DNA from: Allolobophora icterica
Lineage: Eukaryota > Annelida > Clitellata > Crassiclitellata > Lumbricidae
NCBI GenBank assembly: GCA_963556255.1
Contig: OY744605.1
Span: 39,492,108 to 39,556,107 of the forward strand
DNA: 64,000 nucleotides
Direction: 5' to 3'
The notes below the pieces were generated by a model that worked only from the letters and a program-made list of their open reading frames with translations, was not told the origin of the DNA and ran no database searches. The position numbers were made by a program, and so were the translations under genes. Positions 39,980-49,410 of this stretch are shown here, one piece after another (within the stretch, counting starts at the first letter, position 1; each line of letters begins with the position of its first letter).

Positions 39980-40381
39980 TTAAACGTGGTAATTAATGTA
40001 GCATAGCGAATCTTTTTCGTTAATGATGACTACAGAATCGGAATTGTTTTGAATTGTAATTACAATGTCTGCTACATCTTCACAAATGGTTGAGTCTTGC
40101 AAGCTACATTTCTTTTCTTTAATCGCCTGTCTAAGCGAGACTAGACAGACTCCCCTAGTTAGTCGAACGCCAAATCCTAGCTCTTGCGAGACCGACGATC
40201 TGGGTTGAATTGTGATCGCTCGTTGTGCGAAAATTTCCCAACGCTGTGAGCCCGGTTGTCTTATAGCCCGATTCGTTACTTCTTTAGGCAACCAAAATAC
40301 TGATTCTGGTCGAGTTCTAACTCTGCTCGGAGAATTGCGTTTTGTTATAAACTTGTGTATTGGCATACCGTATCGCGACAT
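39980..40381 (-). CDS. Possible dUTPase-fold protein (133 aa)
   Basis: The C-terminal 90 residues follow the order of a trimeric dUTPase beta-barrel: ITIQPRSSVSQELGFGVRL (motif region of the PG...TG strand), then LVSLRQ where the enzyme has its RS loop, and CSLQDSTICED-VADIVITIQNNS in place of the GVIDxDYRGEIxVxxxN block. The end is VVIINEKDSLCYINY, as in [IV].GDRIAQL. The catalytic aspartate and the SGYD signature are not convincingly present, so an inactive, structural derivative is more likely than an enzyme. The fold call is mine and tentative. Confidence 0.45.
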   Translation of the reverse strand: MSRYGMPIHKFITKRNSPSRVRTRPESVFWLPKEVTNRAIRQPGSQRWEIFAQRAITIQPRSSVSQELGFGVRLTRGVCLVSLRQAIKEKKCSLQDSTICEDVADIVITIQNNSDSVVIINEKDSLCYINYHV

Positions 40382-40412
40382 TATATATATTATATATATT
40401 TATATATATATT
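40382..40412 (-). promoter_or_regulatory. TA box upstream of the dUTPase-like gene
   Basis: Alternating TATATATA immediately before the ATG at 40,381, overlapping the end of the mu-like gene's trailer. Confidence 0.5.
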
Positions 40413-40419
40413 AAAACCT

Positions 40420-41043
40420 TTACAGAATCATACCAAGAAGGGGTCCAAGGATTGGAATACTAGAAAGTACTTTTGAAATGGGATTGTCGTTTCCAAGAAT
40501 CAATCCTGAACCATTGACAAATCCAGAACCTCTGCGCATGTACAGTCCTTCTCCTACACCGTCTAATCCAGATCCTGACCATGGTTTCAGGTAAAGACCT
40601 GCTGCGTGCGGAACCATCTTGTAGCTTCTTCCTCCTTTCTTTATGTATAAAGCACCTCCATTAACACCCGATCCCATCATTTTGCTAACACCTGTACTCG
40701 CTAATCCGCTTAAAGCTCCAGTTGCAAGACTTGGCAGAACCCTAGAAAGAAGAAATTTTCCAGCTGTAGCTAGAAGTGGTAATAACGCTGGAAGAAAACC
40801 GCCTTCGACTTTCATATTATGGTCTATTTGCGTTTTACTCATTTTGAGCGTAGTACCAGTTCCATTCTGATATGCTTTCGCCATTTTATTAATTTGTGCT
40901 CGTGTAAGAGCTAAAACGTGTTCCCCGGATAGATCTCCGTGAGTTAGTCTTATACTCGTTCCTGTCCCTGCCTCAACTGCGCGTTTAATTTTGTCTTTTT
41001 GTCCATCCGAAACATTAACTTTTGTATTGGTATATCGACTCAT
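40420..41043 (-). CDS. Adenovirus mu/pX-like core protein (207 aa)
   Basis: Start placed at 41,043 (MSRYTNTKVNVSDGQ), directly after a TATATATAAAATG box; an in-frame ATG at 41,097 lies inside the neighbouring gene's end and is less likely. Residues about 8-75 hold two related KVN/TL-type segments. Then GGFLPALLPLLATAGKFLL and VLPSLATGALSGLASTGVSK form a hydrophobic core. A tail follows with repeated SGLYL/GLYLKPW/GLYMRRGSG motifs. The hydrophobic block plus SGLYL(K/R) tail resembles the adenovirus pX/mu-like proteins of Polintons, thought to be DNA-associated and processed by the protease. Confidence 0.65.
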   Translation of the reverse strand: MSRYTNTKVNVSDGQKDKIKRAVEAGTGTSIRLTHGDLSGEHVLALTRAQINKMAKAYQNGTGTTLKMSKTQIDHNMKVEGGFLPALLPLLATAGKFLLSRVLPSLATGALSGLASTGVSKMMGSGVNGGALYIKKGGRSYKMVPHAAGLYLKPWSGSGLDGVGEGLYMRRGSGFVNGSGLILGNDNPISKVLSSIPILGPLLGMIL

Positions 41044-41093
41044 TTTATATATATAATTGAAATTAAAAACTTTAATACCACGATAATTAATTC

Positions 41094-41885
41094 TCACACT
41101 TCTCTAATTTTAAACCTGATCGACAACTCCTCTCCTCGAAGGTTGATTAGTTTTCCATTTTGATCTGTGAGTTTTGTTTCCATAGCTGAAATCGTAAATA
41201 GCGTAATAGGAAGATATACTAAATTAACGGGCACTTCTATAATCTTGTATCCGGGGCCTACATTCGGGAAAAAGGAATATATAATGTTTTCCGTTGTTCC
41301 GTTAGAGTACGAAGATCCTATTACGTCGCTGGTTACTCTCAAACTATTTACGTTCATTATATTTACTATGTTCTCGGATTCGTTATATCCTTCTGAATAC
41401 ACTCGGCTATTAAATCCTAAAACAGTTCTAATCGAGTTCTCGATTGTCATATTAACCTGATAGTTAGCACCGATATCTAACACCGACTTCAAAGTATTGT
41501 TGTTCGCTTGTAACGTTATACAGTACGCATCTCCCGTTTCGTCATAATGTCCTGATTGTTTCATGATTCTCTGAATGTGTTCGTTTATATCTACGATTTC
41601 GTAACTCCCTTCTGGGATTTCTATAGTAAACCACGTTTTACCATTATCCGGCGAATACGCAAATTTGTTGTTTAAAGAATATATATTCGGGAAGGAATTA
41701 TAAGTCTCAAGATTAACAAGACACATTTCATACTTTTTGTTTTTGTCAAGTTGAATCAGAGGATTAAATTTTGTTCGAATTTGCGTGCTCCTTTCGCTCA
41801 CCAAAATGCTGAATGACTCTTTAGGCTCCGTGTTACGAGCGATCTTTTCTGTGTTCAGAACTATCTTTTCTAACCGCGCTTCCAT
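41094..41885 (-). CDS. mCP: Minor capsid (penton-like) protein, single jelly-roll (263 aa)
   Basis: Contains KYEMCLVNLETYNSFPNIY, NNKFAYSPDNGKTWFTIEIP, EGSYEIVDINEHIQRIMKQ and GFNSRVY, the characteristic run of Polinton minor capsid (PX-type) proteins. Beta-rich throughout, fitting a single jelly roll placed at the fivefold vertices. The C-terminus overlaps the start region of the next gene's longer frame by 4 bases. The start at 41,885 is preceded by 40 bp of TATATAATATA. Confidence 0.85.
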   Translation of the reverse strand: MEARLEKIVLNTEKIARNTEPKESFSILVSERSTQIRTKFNPLIQLDKNKKYEMCLVNLETYNSFPNIYSLNNKFAYSPDNGKTWFTIEIPEGSYEIVDINEHIQRIMKQSGHYDETGDAYCITLQANNNTLKSVLDIGANYQVNMTIENSIRTVLGFNSRVYSEGYNESENIVNIMNVNSLRVTSDVIGSSYSNGTTENIIYSFFPNVGPGYKIIEVPVNLVYLPITLFTISAMETKLTDQNGKLINLRGEELSIRFKIREV

Positions 41886-41928
41886 TTTATATATATAATA
41901 TATATATAATATATATAATATATAACTT
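41886..41928 (-). promoter_or_regulatory. TA-rich promoter-like box of the minor capsid gene
   Basis: About 40 bp of TATATA/ATATAATATA directly upstream of the ATG, in the space between the ATPase stop and the minor capsid start. Confidence 0.5.
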
Positions 41929-41945
41929 ATGAAGAAGCTGAAGGC

Positions 41946-42725
41946 TTATGCTGAAGGCATATAAAATGTATCTAACCCACTTCTATATTTGCCGTTATTC
42001 TTTTTACTGGTTAAATCTATCACTACAAATCCGTGCGGACGCTCCCACGCAGTTTTGCACAGTTTTACAAATTCGTCTTTAGGCATATCATCTACGCCTA
42101 CGTGATCGTTGTATATATTATTAATATTTTTAAGATCTTGACTAAATAAACAGATAAAGTTTGCATTCTCTCTGATAGTCTGTCTAGGCAGTTTGAAGTA
42201 GTTTTGTGCGAGGTAAAAGCAGTCAACATTACTATGTCTCCCTCTGATATAATACGATTCGCATTTGTTTTGTTTTTCCAATTGTAAGTCGTCGAAAATC
42301 ATCAGGTTCTGCTTGGCACTCAAGTCTCTCGGATCGGGCACTTCTTCCGAAGTTTCAAAGAATCGACAGTTCATATCAGATTTTTTAACTATACTTTTAG
42401 CCATTTCTTCAACGACTGATATTGGAGATACATTCAGACGGGCTATCTCGTCTTGACAACCAAACAACCTGACGATTGCTTCTTTAGGCAATTTTTCTTC
42501 GAATGCTTTTTTCAGTATTTTATATTCTGGTTGAAAGAGAGATCTTCCAAATACCTGTAGGTTGTCGTAGTCTAACCATCCTGGGTTCAAAAGTAAATTT
42601 AATAGTAGCGTAGTCTTACCGCATCCAGACTTCCCAACGATCAGACCTCTTATACTTCTAGGTAATAACGGGTTGTTAAATCTTTTCGATGTCTCATCGT
42701 TCCAAGATAAATCTTTAACTTCCAT
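41946..42725 (-). CDS. ATP: Genome-packaging ATPase, FtsK/HerA (A32-like) (259 aa)
   Basis: Walker A GKSGCGKT at residues 31-38, Walker B LMIFDDL at 141-147, and the family motif YLAQNYFKLPRQTIREN at 171-187 (sensor/arginine region) are all present. The length is normal for Polinton and virophage ATPases. It is expected to pump DNA into preformed capsids. Its ATG is 35 bp from the divergent integrase ATG, so they share a promoter. Confidence 0.95.
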   Translation of the reverse strand: MEVKDLSWNDETSKRFNNPLLPRSIRGLIVGKSGCGKTTLLLNLLLNPGWLDYDNLQVFGRSLFQPEYKILKKAFEEKLPKEAIVRLFGCQDEIARLNVSPISVVEEMAKSIVKKSDMNCRFFETSEEVPDPRDLSAKQNLMIFDDLQLEKQNKCESYYIRGRHSNVDCFYLAQNYFKLPRQTIRENANFICLFSQDLKNINNIYNDHVGVDDMPKDEFVKLCKTAWERPHGFVVIDLTSKKNNGKYRSGLDTFYMPSA

Positions 42726-42760
42726 TTCTTTTTTAATTATAAAAATAGTTTTATATTAAA
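42726..42760. promoter_or_regulatory. 35-bp bidirectional promoter between ATPase and integrase
   Basis: The whole space between the two ATGs is A/T-rich. On the plus strand it contains ATTATAAAAATAG (TATA-like) and TTTTATATTAAAATG; on the minus strand the same DNA gives TATAAAACTATTTTTATAAT. Both transcripts must have extremely short 5' leaders or start inside the opposing gene. Confidence 0.6.
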
Positions 42761-44242
42761 ATGTATATGGAACAGATGTATTGCGTAAAGTGCAAGAGAG
42801 AAACCGAAATGACAGATATTCAAAATTTCATCAGTAAAAATAAAAGACCTATGATTAGAGCCGTATGTTCCGACTGCGGAAAAACTAAAACTCGATTTCT
42901 TTCCACTGCCAAAAAAGGAGGCGATCTAGTTGGGTCTTTAAATTCAGCTACGAAAAATATAAAGCTGCCATGGGCTAAATTTCCTGGAGAATTGCATCTT
43001 CCAGGACATTCGTTTACGGGCCCTGGAACAAGATTAGATTTAAGATTGAATCCTGACGGTTCACCTAAAGACTGGAGTAAGCCTGTGGACAGAATCGACC
43101 AAGCAGCTTATCGTCACGATTTAGCTTATGACCAGTATTCGGATACAGCTGCTAGAAATGTCGCCGACAGAGTAATGGTAAACGATTTAAATAATATAAA
43201 TAATCCTACATTACGTGAGCGCGTCGAAAGAGCTATAGTTAAACCTATTTTGTCTACTAAAGCCAATCTTGGCTTGGGTTTAACTTCATCCGATTCAAAG
43301 CCAGCTGTTAAACCGTCTCAAAAATGGACGGACGAACTCGCTGAAGAATTGCATAAACCGATAATACGACATTTTACTAAAAGGAAGGTTTACGTTAAAG
43401 GTTTCGATCAAATTTGGGCTGCAGACCTCATAGACATGCAGGCTTTCGCGAAATATAACGATGGCGTTAAATATTTATTAGGTGTTATCGATATTTTTTC
43501 AAAATATGGCTGGCTTGTTCCGATAAAAGATAAGAGCGGAAAATCTGTGTTCGATGCTTTCACCAAAATATTTTCCAGTAGTGAACGAAAACCAGAGAAA
43601 CTTTGGGTCGATAAAGGAAAAGAGTTTTACAATAAAGACGTGAAATCAATTGGAATCCAGTTATATTCTACTGAGAATGAAGAGAAGTCATCCGTTATCG
43701 AACGATGGAATAGAACCATGAAGGAGAAAATGTTCAAATATTTTACTGCTAATTCGACTAGAAAATATATCGATGTTTTAGATAATATGGTTGCTCGTTA
43801 TAACAACACTAGACATTCTTCTATAAAAATGACTCCAATAAAAGCGAGTATGAAAGCAAATGAAAGCGCTGTGTGGATGAATTTATATGGCGGTTTACAC
43901 CCAGAACCACCTGATAAACCTAAATTTTCAATAGGCGATAAAGTCAGAATTTCTAAGAAGAAGAAGTTCTTCGAAAAGGGCTATACGCCTAGATGGACAG
44001 AAGAAGTCTTTACTGTGACAAAAATTCAATACACCGATCCTCCGACTTATAAGATAACAGATTATAACGGAGAAGAAATTCAGGGCACTTTTTACGAACA
44101 GGAGTTACAAAAGACGACTCAGGAAGTCTATAGGATCGAAAAGATCATTAGAAAAAGAGGAAAGAAATCTCTCGTTAAATGGCTCGGTTATCCTGAATCA
44201 TTTAATTCTTGGGTCGATAACAAAACATTAATGACATTGTGA
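42761..44242 (+). CDS. INT: Zinc ribbon, parvovirus-type PLA2, integrase, chromodomain fusion (493 aa)
   Basis: Residues 6-40: zinc ribbon, CVKC (8, 11) and CSDC (36, 39). Residues about 70-145: a phospholipase A2-like domain of the kind found in parvovirus VP1, with a calcium-loop-like FTGPGTRLD (85-93) and the catalytic RHDLAYDQY (His119-Asp120...Tyr123), then an NVADRVMVNDL helix. Residues about 195-380: retroviral-type integrase core with ADLIDM (Asp222), WVDKGKEF (Asp284) and SSVIERWNRTMK (Glu314). Residues about 385-450: an SH3-like GDKVRIS region. Residues 455-486: a chromodomain (YRIEKIIRK, then LVKWLGYPESFNSWVD). It should insert the element with 6-bp duplications; the PLA2 part may help membrane escape. 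Whether one polypeptide does both jobs or is cleaved is unknown. All predicted catalytic residues are present. Confidence 0.93.
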   Translation: MYMEQMYCVKCKRETEMTDIQNFISKNKRPMIRAVCSDCGKTKTRFLSTAKKGGDLVGSLNSATKNIKLPWAKFPGELHLPGHSFTGPGTRLDLRLNPDGSPKDWSKPVDRIDQAAYRHDLAYDQYSDTAARNVADRVMVNDLNNINNPTLRERVERAIVKPILSTKANLGLGLTSSDSKPAVKPSQKWTDELAEELHKPIIRHFTKRKVYVKGFDQIWAADLIDMQAFAKYNDGVKYLLGVIDIFSKYGWLVPIKDKSGKSVFDAFTKIFSSSERKPEKLWVDKGKEFYNKDVKSIGIQLYSTENEEKSSVIERWNRTMKEKMFKYFTANSTRKYIDVLDNMVARYNNTRHSSIKMTPIKASMKANESAVWMNLYGGLHPEPPDKPKFSIGDKVRISKKKKFFEKGYTPRWTEEVFTVTKIQYTDPPTYKITDYNGEEIQGTFYEQELQKTTQEVYRIEKIIRKRGKKSLVKWLGYPESFNSWVDNKTLMTL

Positions 44243-44377
44243 TAGTAATACCGTAGTTCACCCGATAACAACACGCACGCATTCAGTGCATGCACTTTCG
44301 CTCCGATAACCACACAAAAATGACAAAGGCGCGTTAACGAACTATCCCTTATATCTATAGGCCTAACTGATTTTTAA

Positions 44378-44557
44378 TTAGATGATAAATGTTCCTGAAC
44401 CATAATGACATACATGCTATTTTACGATCTCGCTACATGCCGCGTGGGTTAGATTCCACCTTAGACCTTGATGCACCTGCGATTGGCATTTGCACCTGTG
44501 ATGGGCATTTGCACTGTTTACTGAACAGTGGCCTAGAATCGAACCAATTGTACTACT
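44378..44557 (-). repeat. Polinton right terminal inverted repeat
   Basis: 180 bp, complement of the left repeat, ending ...CCAATTGTACTACT. The region 44,243-44,377 between integrase stop and this repeat holds the imperfect second inverted block (44,294-44,338) and no gene. Confidence 0.95.
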
Positions 44558-44563
44558 AGCCAC
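44558..44563. repeat. Polinton target-site duplication, right (AGCCAC)
   Basis: Direct copy of 26,371-26,376 immediately outside the right terminus. Confidence 0.9.
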
Positions 44564-45600
44564 AATAAAACCCTCCTCTATGGTTCTGCAGATTTTACAT
44601 TTCCTTTACCTGTGGTATACATGCGCAGTTGCCAATCGAAGCAATCGGAAATTACATTGGCTTGTTAGCACAAGTAATTAAAATATTGTGTGTACCATCT
44701 TGAAATATCTGTTGTTCGGAAAAATAAAAACAGCGTTTCGTATAAACGGGGCTATAGAGCCTTTACAATTTAGACTGTGTTGTAAAACCAAGACTGAAAT
44801 AGCAAGTGAATTAGTAGAGCCTCAAAAATATATGCGACCTTTAGAAAAATCAATAAAAAATTGTCAGATTATTACAAGCTACCATTAAGGTGCCACACAG
44901 TTTCCAAATTTTACTCTACCACTAGGTTAACGTGTCCGTTTATTTACCTCAGCACTTCAACACAAACACGCACCGACACACACCTGCACCTACACCTACA
45001 CCCACCCACATACACACAGAGGCTACATAAACATTTTAAATAAAAGCTCTACTACACGTACATGGGAGAATATAGAATTGACAATTGTGCTTAAGGCTAC
45101 CGTTGCAGCGTTCTAATTGCACGTGTTACATTTCACGGTCCTATCGAGCACCATGGCCGACCTATATTATATTCCCAAGAGGAAAAATTACCTTCAGAAC
45201 CCGGGCAGACTCAATGGTTTACAGGTGAAATTAAACCTGTCATTATGTATTGTGTACTATTTACCTAATGGTTTAAGATGAACGTGGGCTTCTCGGTTGG
45301 GAATCTATTTTACGATTCCAGTTTACGTTGGATATTAGACTATAGAAACCTTAGTTCCAATCAAAGACTGAAAGAAACTGCCGAGTTAGTTAGTCTACTC
45401 CGTTCCATCGTCATGGTAATAAACAAGGTAAATAAACAGATCGTCATGCAGAATGGATTTTCTAGATTTCAAAGCATGGCTTCGGCTTCATAATAATTAT
45501 GTAGCATGGTAATGGTACCCTACATATAAAAGGGTAGGCCTATACGTTCCTTCATCAGGTCATGACCTCCTATATATAGGAGCCTGGGATCGAAAGGCTG
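44564..45600. other. Host flank of the Polinton, no gene recognised
   Basis: Short open frames (for example 45,278-45,493) show no recognisable domain. A CA-rich stretch lies at 44,955-45,020. Confidence 0.4.
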
Positions 45601-45619
45601 AAACCGACCTGTACGTCAG

Positions 45620-45757
45620 TAAAACAGATGGGCGCCTTGCAGGCTGCCATACAGTTATATTCGACTTCTGTTAAACTTGTTATCGTCTGTTACTACTATA
45701 TCATGTAATCCTAATGCGTGCTTGTCAGTTTGAATCAATAAACGAATATTATTATTA
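45620..45757 (+). mobile_element. tRNA-derived SINE, family A, 3' part
   Basis: ACAGATGGGCGCCTTGCAGG through TGTTACTACTATATCATGTA to CAGTTTGAATCAATAAACG and an ATT tail. Best preserved plus-strand copy of the family at 13,217. Confidence 0.7.
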
Positions 45758-45769
45758 GTTGTGCCACTA

Positions 45770-45875
45770 CACTTGAGCGCTCGTGAATAAGCTGGTGCCC
45801 AGCACTTAGCTTTCAAGTGGCGCCTTAGAAAATTGGAGATTACGATTACGATTACGATTACGATTACGACTACTA
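45770..45875 (+). repeat. SINE-like fragment with (GATTAC)n tail
   Basis: GAGCGCTCGTGAATAAGCTG through TTAGAAAATTGGA ends in a run of ATTACG. Similar sequence without the long tail lies at 60,640-60,730, and a short GATTACGATTACG tail lies in the Polinton at 28,957-28,972. Confidence 0.5.
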
Positions 45876-46589
45876 ATGCAGCAGTTAAGCAATATTAGAC
45901 TTAAGATGATGTTATAAATTGATTTCTTGCACACATGCAAAAGACCAGAAAACAGATTACTAATGTGAAAATATAAAATGCAAATTTTAAGTTATTTAAG
46001 GCTATTTTTACAAAAGAAAAGCAGCATACGCTGTAAATGGACTGTTAATTATACATTGGACATGATTTTGCAATAGAAGATTATCTAAGATATTATTGTG
46101 AAACATTAACAATAGCGTCGCAACGGGGCACCAAGATGCAGCTGCCCCCAACCCTGCAAAAGCTGGGTCCTGGAATTCGTGCAAATCCGATAAGTTTTTG
46201 GGTATCCCTATGTGTTTTGCATTTTTATTCCATTAGTCTTGATCTATCACCCAAGGGCAGTTACTAACTGTAGAGTCTCGCGCAGACTGGAGTGCGACCC
46301 ACATCACCGATCGCTTGTTGCAAGAAATCTGTTAGGGCAGGCAAGCAGCAGTGAGCAGACGAAACGATGAAGCAAGCAGAAGAAAGTCTGGTCCGACTAT
46401 GCCACGTGGACGCTTCTTCAGGCAGGTCCGTTGAGCCTGCCAACTGATTAGCAGCTCAATATCGGCCTTTGGTGGGACATGCCTGTGCACTGAATAGGCA
46501 AAACTGGCGAGGTTGCGTAAGCATTACGATTCATTGTTAAACCACCCACAAACCTTCCATTATGAACATCAGAATGTCCCCAGGGTCGA

Positions 46590-47100
46590 GACTTACGACT
46601 CAAAAATTAGCCGGGGAATGCCTTCGGAGTCAGAGGTAGCTGATGATGTTGTCCAGGCTGTGAAGAACGGCAAGGCGCCGTCATCTGCAAGATCATGCCA
46701 GAAATGTACAAAGAGAGTAGGGAGTGTGGGCTCAAGTGGCTCACTCGGGTGATACAGAGAGAAATAATCCCAGAGGACTGGTGAATAGGAATCATACTCC
46801 CGTTCTACAAAGGCAAATGCAACAGGAAGGAATGTAAAAAAACACTCTCCTCCAGACCCGGCGCGGGTACCAGCAACCACTTTGGATGGCTTACGTGAAC
46901 CTGAAGGCTGCATTTGAGTCACTACGTAGGGAAGAACGATATCGACTACAGTCGCAAAGAGTTAACCTCGCAGCGCTAAACTTCGGCCTTCATACAGCAC
47001 GGAGGAAGGCCCTGAACAGTACAGTGTGGCATCACACATCATAGACACGACCACGCTCAGCTGAAAGCCATCAGACAGAGAAACCACCCAAGGACAGGAA
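46590..47100 (+). pseudogene. RTE/jockey-like LINE RT fragment
   Basis: Shifting frames read SEVADDVVQAVKNGKAPSS, REIIPEDW, GIILPFYKGKCNRKECK and then LWMAYVNLKAAFESL. They match RT segments [IV]..LK.GKAPG.D...P..WK..[IV].P[IL]YK.GK...C.NYR and F[IV]DLKKAFD[ST][IV]. Stops and frameshifts abound. Confidence 0.6.
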
Positions 47101-47649
47101 ATATCTTAAGCACGTGCCAAAGGCATGATACCTGCCGTCAATGTATTTGGTCAATGCATTTGCTAGCTGTCACTAGTCTTCCAGCCGTTACATTGCTGTA
47201 ATTTTGAATCATAGATTTAGATAGCACCTCTTTAAGAGTTCATTCATCAGAAGCTCTCCAGATCGACCTAACGACAAAAATTCCAGGATCGAATTTTATA
47301 GAGAGGTTTCAGATGCTCATGGAATTAATCAAGGTGAAGTAAGACCTGGTTGTTCCCTTGGTCCAAAACTTCAACTTCTGTGGTGCGGCATAGAAGATTG
47401 GCTGTGACCGGTCCACCTTTCTTGAATAGGCAAGGAACAACCAGGTCACCCCGTTCAGCACAGCAAAGAAATCTACCGTTAGGCATAGATGAAACCAAGA
47501 CATACAACTTTCCGAGATAAGATGGAGCACAGCCTTAAGGCAGTTACGCGTAGCATTAAGATCTTAAACTTCGTGCAACCAGTGTTGGCCTGCATTGTAG
47601 CATGATTCAACATGATAGTCTACATAAGTGAGCAGCATTAATTTTTTTT

Positions 47650-47725
47650 ATTTCGGAAGAGACTCGAATCAGCACGTTCGCGCTGCAAGGCGAGCTCTCA
47701 AACCAATCAGCTATTATCAAGGAAG
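47650..47725 (-). repeat. tRNA-derived SINE head, family B
   Basis: Minus strand GCTGATTGGTTTGAGAGCTC then GCCTTGCAGCGCGAACG and GATTCGAGTCTC, an A-box/B-box pair like the copy at 17,485-17,665. Confidence 0.5.
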
Positions 47726-48822
47726 AGGAAAGTTTCAATACTGAGCAGACAATCAGAGGAATATTTAACAATCGGTCGCTCAAGCCAAGTTTTTTAATGG
47801 AGCGATTAAGAGTCGAACATGTGCATAGCAATTAACTAACCAAAACAATTACTTATCAAAACAGTTAAAACCTTCAAAATTTGAAGAATTTCAAGTGACC
47901 CAATGTAAGAAAATAAAAATGCAGTATTTGTTAAATAATTACTTGTTAGGCCTAATCGGGCTTATTTTTATTTAAAACCACAATAAATAAATAAATAAAT
48001 AATTACATATCAGGTTGAAAATATTCATGTATACCTACTATTGAAACTGGGAAATTCAGAAGTTGTTAAATTTTTAACACAAATAATATTAGTTATCACT
48101 CAAATAGCTTTATTAGAATAACACATTAAATAATAACACATCAATCAGATTATGCTGTTAATTAAATTAAAGCATAAATTAAAGTTTATCACAAATTAAC
48201 AAAAGGAGATAAAGATTAGTGCAATTCTAATGGGATGTCACTAAGGGCGTTAGTTACGAACGGAAAATCTTCATCTTAGGGTTCAGTTTACGGTACTCCC
48301 TTTGTACTCCGCTGGAAGTCCCTCAGAGATCACCTGCCTCTCCCGAAACTTGTAACTCCACTGCGACGCCACTGGAAACACTAGACATTTTAGCTATTTT
48401 TTTACATGCCTTGCCACCTGTTGATTATTTTGGTTAGCTTCAGTAGTAGGCCCTTAAGCTCTTGCTGTGCACTTTGCAAAGAAGTTGAGCAGTCGCTGGA
48501 CAAGAAGTGACTTTGGATCATGGCCTTTTAAACATTGGTTTTCGCTAACAAGTGTATGGATATCCACAAGAATCAATGTCAGTGACACGATCCATGATTT
48601 TTAAAACTGAACGCTGGAATTCTGTAACTAGTAGTCCAGCTTTCTAAGACAGAGACGCAATGATTTCTTCAAACGTTCGAAAACAATGTACAGCCGACAT
48701 GAATTGTCTTGGCTGTGGTAGTCCACTGCCGTTTATATCATCTAAATATCATGATGGAATCGTCTTCCAATACGACGGTTGGTGAAGGGTCTGGATTGAC
48801 CAGTTATTGCTTGCAGTTGTCA
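47726..48822. other. No gene recognised
   Basis: A/T-rich sequence with short TTAA/AAAT runs; no open frame with a recognisable domain on either strand. Confidence 0.4.
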
Positions 48823-48830
48823 CTTCTAGT

Positions 48831-49410
48831 CAGTGTTGGGTAAACTCAGACAAGAAATAAGTTAAATCAAAACTCACCTCATGCACCTCAAAATGAGTTT
48901 AAACTCAAACTCAACTCATCCTAAGTGAAATGAGTTAACTCAAACTCAGTTGTTAAATGAGTTACATCATAAACTCACACGTTTCATACTAGCACGTTCT
49001 AATCGAGCAACAATTTTTCCATCACGCCTACTTGTAACAGAAAAATATTTTCCATCTAGAATACACGGTACTTCAGCCATGTTGTTCTTAACTGTTCACA
49101 ATATACAAAATATGCAGTGCTTAAACACTGTCCGCTAGCAGTGTTTACGACCCTCCCTGCCGTCACCACTCACCAGTATGGAAAGCCGACGATATAAAAA
49201 GGCTTGTTTCAACATAATATGTGCCATGTGCCGAAGAGTGAGTTGAGTTTAAAATAATTGACAGTTACAACTCAAAGTCACAGAAAATATGAATTAACTC
49301 AAATTCATAACTCACACTCTTTAAGGTGAGTTAACTCAAACTCATAAATCACAGCAAGTGAATTAACTCGTGAGTTTAAACTCATCTGAGTTAACTCATA
49401 CCCAACACTG
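48831..49410. mobile_element. hAT-type MITE with perfect 8-bp TSD (580 bp)
   Basis: Starts CAGTGTTGGGTA and ends TACCCAACACTG, the hAT terminal signature. It is flanked by the exact 8-bp duplication CTTCTAGT (48,823-48,830 and 49,411-49,418). Both subterminal zones are dense in AACTCA/TGAGTT units, largely inverted between the arms. No transposase. Confidence 0.9.

Larger units (their letters stand above)
26377..44557. mobile_element. Complete Polinton/Maverick element (18,181 bp)
   Basis: Perfect 180-bp terminal inverted repeats, AG...CT ends and a 6-bp duplication define the borders to the base. Inside are the Polinton core genes: protein-primed family B polymerase, retroviral-type integrase, packaging ATPase, adenovirus-type protease, double-jelly-roll major capsid and minor capsid. 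Accessory and virion genes are also present. Every core gene is open from start to stop, and the inverted repeats do not differ in their 180 bp, so the copy looks young. The late-type genes all run leftward from 42.7 to 29.6 kb; integrase runs rightward at the right end and a small spliced gene runs rightward at the left end. Elements of this kind are considered integrated or integrating viruses (polintoviruses). Confidence 0.97.

Noticed and set aside
26377..44557. Adenovirus, bacteriophage or laboratory contamination as source of the polymerase/capsid block
   Set aside because: The block is bounded by terminal inverted repeats and a target duplication in host DNA, and it contains retroviral-type integrase, so it is an integrated Polinton.
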